The position numbers and the translations under genes are program-made. From UBA1724 sp963632245 (GTDB lineage Bacteria; Verrucomicrobiota; Lentisphaeria; Oligosphaerales; Oligosphaeraceae): 16,730 nucleotides of DNA. Below are positions 15,365 to 16,730 of this stretch, piece after piece. Each line of letters begins with the position of its first letter. The stretch's first letter is position 1. The stretch spans positions 1-16,730 of the forward strand of contig CAVGTF010000032.1 of NCBI GenBank assembly GCA_963632245.1, in the 5' to 3' direction. A model generated the notes under the pieces. That model ran no database searches. It was not told where the DNA came from and saw only the letters and a program-made list of their open reading frames with translations.

Positions 15365-16730
15365 ATGGACTACTATTACCAGGACCAACTTCGTCTGCAG
15401 CTCTTCGGGGGCTCACCCAATGTGACGGCACCGATTCTGCTCTTCGCGGCCTTCGTGATATTGGGAATCCTGGGCGTATTGCGGAGCCGTCTGCAGGGGC
15501 GGAAGTGGCTCTGGGCGGCGATCCCGGGATACTTCCTGGTGCTCTGCCTCCTGGAAGCCATGCTGCTCACATACTCCCGCGGCGGACTGGTCTCGCTGGC
15601 CGCGGCAGTGGCGCTATTGGCCCGCCGGCAATGGCGGCTGTTGCTCCCGCTGCTGGTCCCCTTCGTGTTGCTGGTGGCCCTAACGCCCTCCGGCTTCCAG
15701 CGAATCCGGGCAGTGGGGGATCTCCAAGACGCCTCCGTCGGAAACCGCCTCGTCATCTGGTATAATGCCTCGGGAATGATCCTGGACAAATGGGCCATCG
15801 GCACCCAGGACGACGGAGAGCCCTGCGGCACTCAATACTGCCGATGGTACCAGCCCCTCTCCCAGGGACACAGCTCCCTCCGCGGACTGGTCAACGGATA
15901 CCTCACCGTCATGGGAGACTGGGGAATGCCACTCGCATTCTTCGCCTTCTGGGCCGAATTCACTATACTGGTCTGCGCACTCCATCTGGGATTCCGAAAG
16001 GGCTCCGTCTTCTTCCAGTGCATCGCCGCCGGGCTCCTCTGCTTCGCCGTAGGCGACATCTTCAGCACACTATGCACATACACCAGCGTACAGGTCTGCC
16101 TGGCACTGGCCGCACTGTCCTGCCTGGCATGGATGCTCCTGAAATACCGCCGGGAATTCCCGAGGCTCCTCCCGTGGTCCGCCCTGGCCGCCGCACTCCC
16201 GCTGCTGGTCGTCCTCGCCGTTGGTTGCGTCGCAAAGCAACACCAGTATTACCACAAAGTACACGCCATCGTCTCCCTGGACGGCGAACGCCCGAACTCC
16301 TGGCAATTCCTGCCCACACACCCCAATGGACGATGGATCCTCCACCTAACACAAAACATCAACGACGATGCCCGCGAATGCATCCTGCCGGTCTGCCAGG
16401 CGGGATATGAACTCCTTAGCATCGAGGCCGACAATTGGTCCCCCCAGGACCTCCGGAAACACCTGCCCTTCCTCCTGGCACTCTGCCCGACAGAACACCA
16501 GCCGCCCATCCTCATGGTATCCGCGGGAGGACTCCTCTCCAATGTGGCCCTGCAGGAATTCTGCCAGAACCCCGAACTCCCCTGCACCGCCATCGTCGCC
16601 TGGGATCCCATCTGGCACCACCCCATGAAAGAATACACCCTGGAAGGACTCACTCTCCCACCAAACCACGGCGCCGTTCTCGTCAACGATATCCTGGACG
16701 CTCCCTCCGCACAGGACTTCCTTACACAAC
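15365..16730 (+). CDS. O-antigen ligase/polymerase-like membrane protein with extra C-terminal domain, 3' partial
   Basis: An ATG at 15365 opens a frame with no stop through the window end (455 codons). Residues 1-290 are membrane protein, with hydrophobic segments near 20-39, 47-69, 91-106, 185-208, 214-230, 238-258 and 268-289. FGGSPNVTAPIL (14-25) and LLTYSRGGLVSLAAA (67-81) resemble the NPN and SRG motifs of the O-antigen ligase/Wzy family. An external loop (about 108-182) includes NRLVIWYNASGMILDKWAIG and a late HSS, as in that family. Such proteins join or polymerise surface glycan on the periplasmic side. Only one helix precedes the SPN motif, far fewer than usual, so the N-terminus looks truncated or the true start is missed: the frame is open back to 15185 but not hydrophobic. 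Residues 300-455 look like an alpha/beta hydrolase-type domain (LMVSAGG, 383-389), with the usual first Gly of the nucleophile elbow absent. No Shine-Dalgarno sequence is seen. Confidence 0.7.
   Translation, partial: MDYYYQDQLRLQLFGGSPNVTAPILLFAAFVILGILGVLRSRLQGRKWLWAAIPGYFLVLCLLEAMLLTYSRGGLVSLAAAVALLARRQWRLLLPLLVPFVLLVALTPSGFQRIRAVGDLQDASVGNRLVIWYNASGMILDKWAIGTQDDGEPCGTQYCRWYQPLSQGHSSLRGLVNGYLTVMGDWGMPLAFFAFWAEFTILVCALHLGFRKGSVFFQCIAAGLLCFAVGDIFSTLCTYTSVQVCLALAALSCLAWMLLKYRREFPRLLPWSALAAALPLLVVLAVGCVAKQHQYYHKVHAIVSLDGERPNSWQFLPTHPNGRWILHLTQNINDDARECILPVCQAGYELLSIEADNWSPQDLRKHLPFLLALCPTEHQPPILMVSAGGLLSNVALQEFCQNPELPCTAIVAWDPIWHHPMKEYTLEGLTLPPNHGAVLVNDILDAPSAQDFLTQ

Noticed and set aside
15195..15431. 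A 78-codon minus-strand frame upstream of the O-antigen ligase-like gene
   Set aside because: Its middle is translated pyrimidine/purine tract (KKEEGGGRREE), it overlaps the start of the plus-strand gene, and it has no ribosome binding site.
15365..16410. Frames of up to 206 codons on both strands within 15505-16729
   Set aside because: The frame beginning at 15365 has clear membrane helices and family motifs and stays open to the window end; the others are its shadows.

Overview
The window is a conserved bacterial housekeeping locus, the L11-L1-L10-L7/L12-beta-beta' cluster. It lies entirely on the minus strand, so it reads from right to left. Non-conserved accessory DNA sits on both sides. 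The genome is GC-rich with C/G-ending codons. RpoB (1355 aa) and RpoC (1525 aa) have Gram-negative-type lengths, RpoC carries the large insertion in the trigger-loop/jaw region (SI3-type), and the Rif region contains the MDQTN variant I associate with Chlamydiae. Together these suggest the PVC side of the tree (Verrucomicrobiota/Lentisphaerota/Kiritimatiellota-like). This placement is an impression from sequence, not a phylogeny.

Layout from left to right. Positions 1-69 may hold the start of a minus-strand gene that leaves the window. A strong two-way terminator (201-239) follows, then tRNA-Arg(CCG) (247-323, minus), and a membrane-anchored coiled-coil protein of unknown function (405-1175, minus). 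A 382-bp spacer leads to a GH36-type alpha-galactosidase gene (1558-3147, minus). This gene is closely bracketed by two inverted copies of a short repeat element. Next come rpoC (3395-7972), rpoB (8082-12149), rplL (12672-13070), rplJ (13090-13629), rplA (13633-14334) and rplK (14331-14756), all minus. To the right, a good sigma70-like promoter and a foldable leader precede rplK. A third copy of the repeat follows, then about 330 bp of hairpin-rich DNA, and finally a plus-strand gene that runs off the right end. That gene encodes an O-antigen ligase/polymerase-like membrane domain joined to a soluble C-terminal domain.

How the genes work together. rplK, rplA, rplJ and rplL encode the L1 stalk and the L11/L10/L12 stalk base of the 50S subunit. 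rpoB and rpoC encode the two large RNA polymerase subunits. rplKAJL is tightly packed (4-nt overlap, then 3-nt and 19-nt gaps). rplL and rpoB are separated by 522 bp carrying at least two hairpin-plus-U8 terminator-like structures, which could set the ratio of ribosomal protein to polymerase synthesis. The nusG/secE genes often found before rplK, and the rpsL/rpsG/fusA genes often found after rpoC, are not adjacent here.

The least ordinary observations are: (i) a three-copy element made of degenerate 7-bp units plus a GC palindrome, two copies of which enclose the alpha-galactosidase gene as an inverted pair; (ii) the double attenuator before rpoB; (iii) an Asn at the RpoB position equivalent to E. 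coli His526 in the rifampicin pocket; and (iv) the O-antigen ligase-like protein, which looks N-terminally short and carries an extra C-terminal domain. I found no CRISPR array, defence system or intact insertion sequence.
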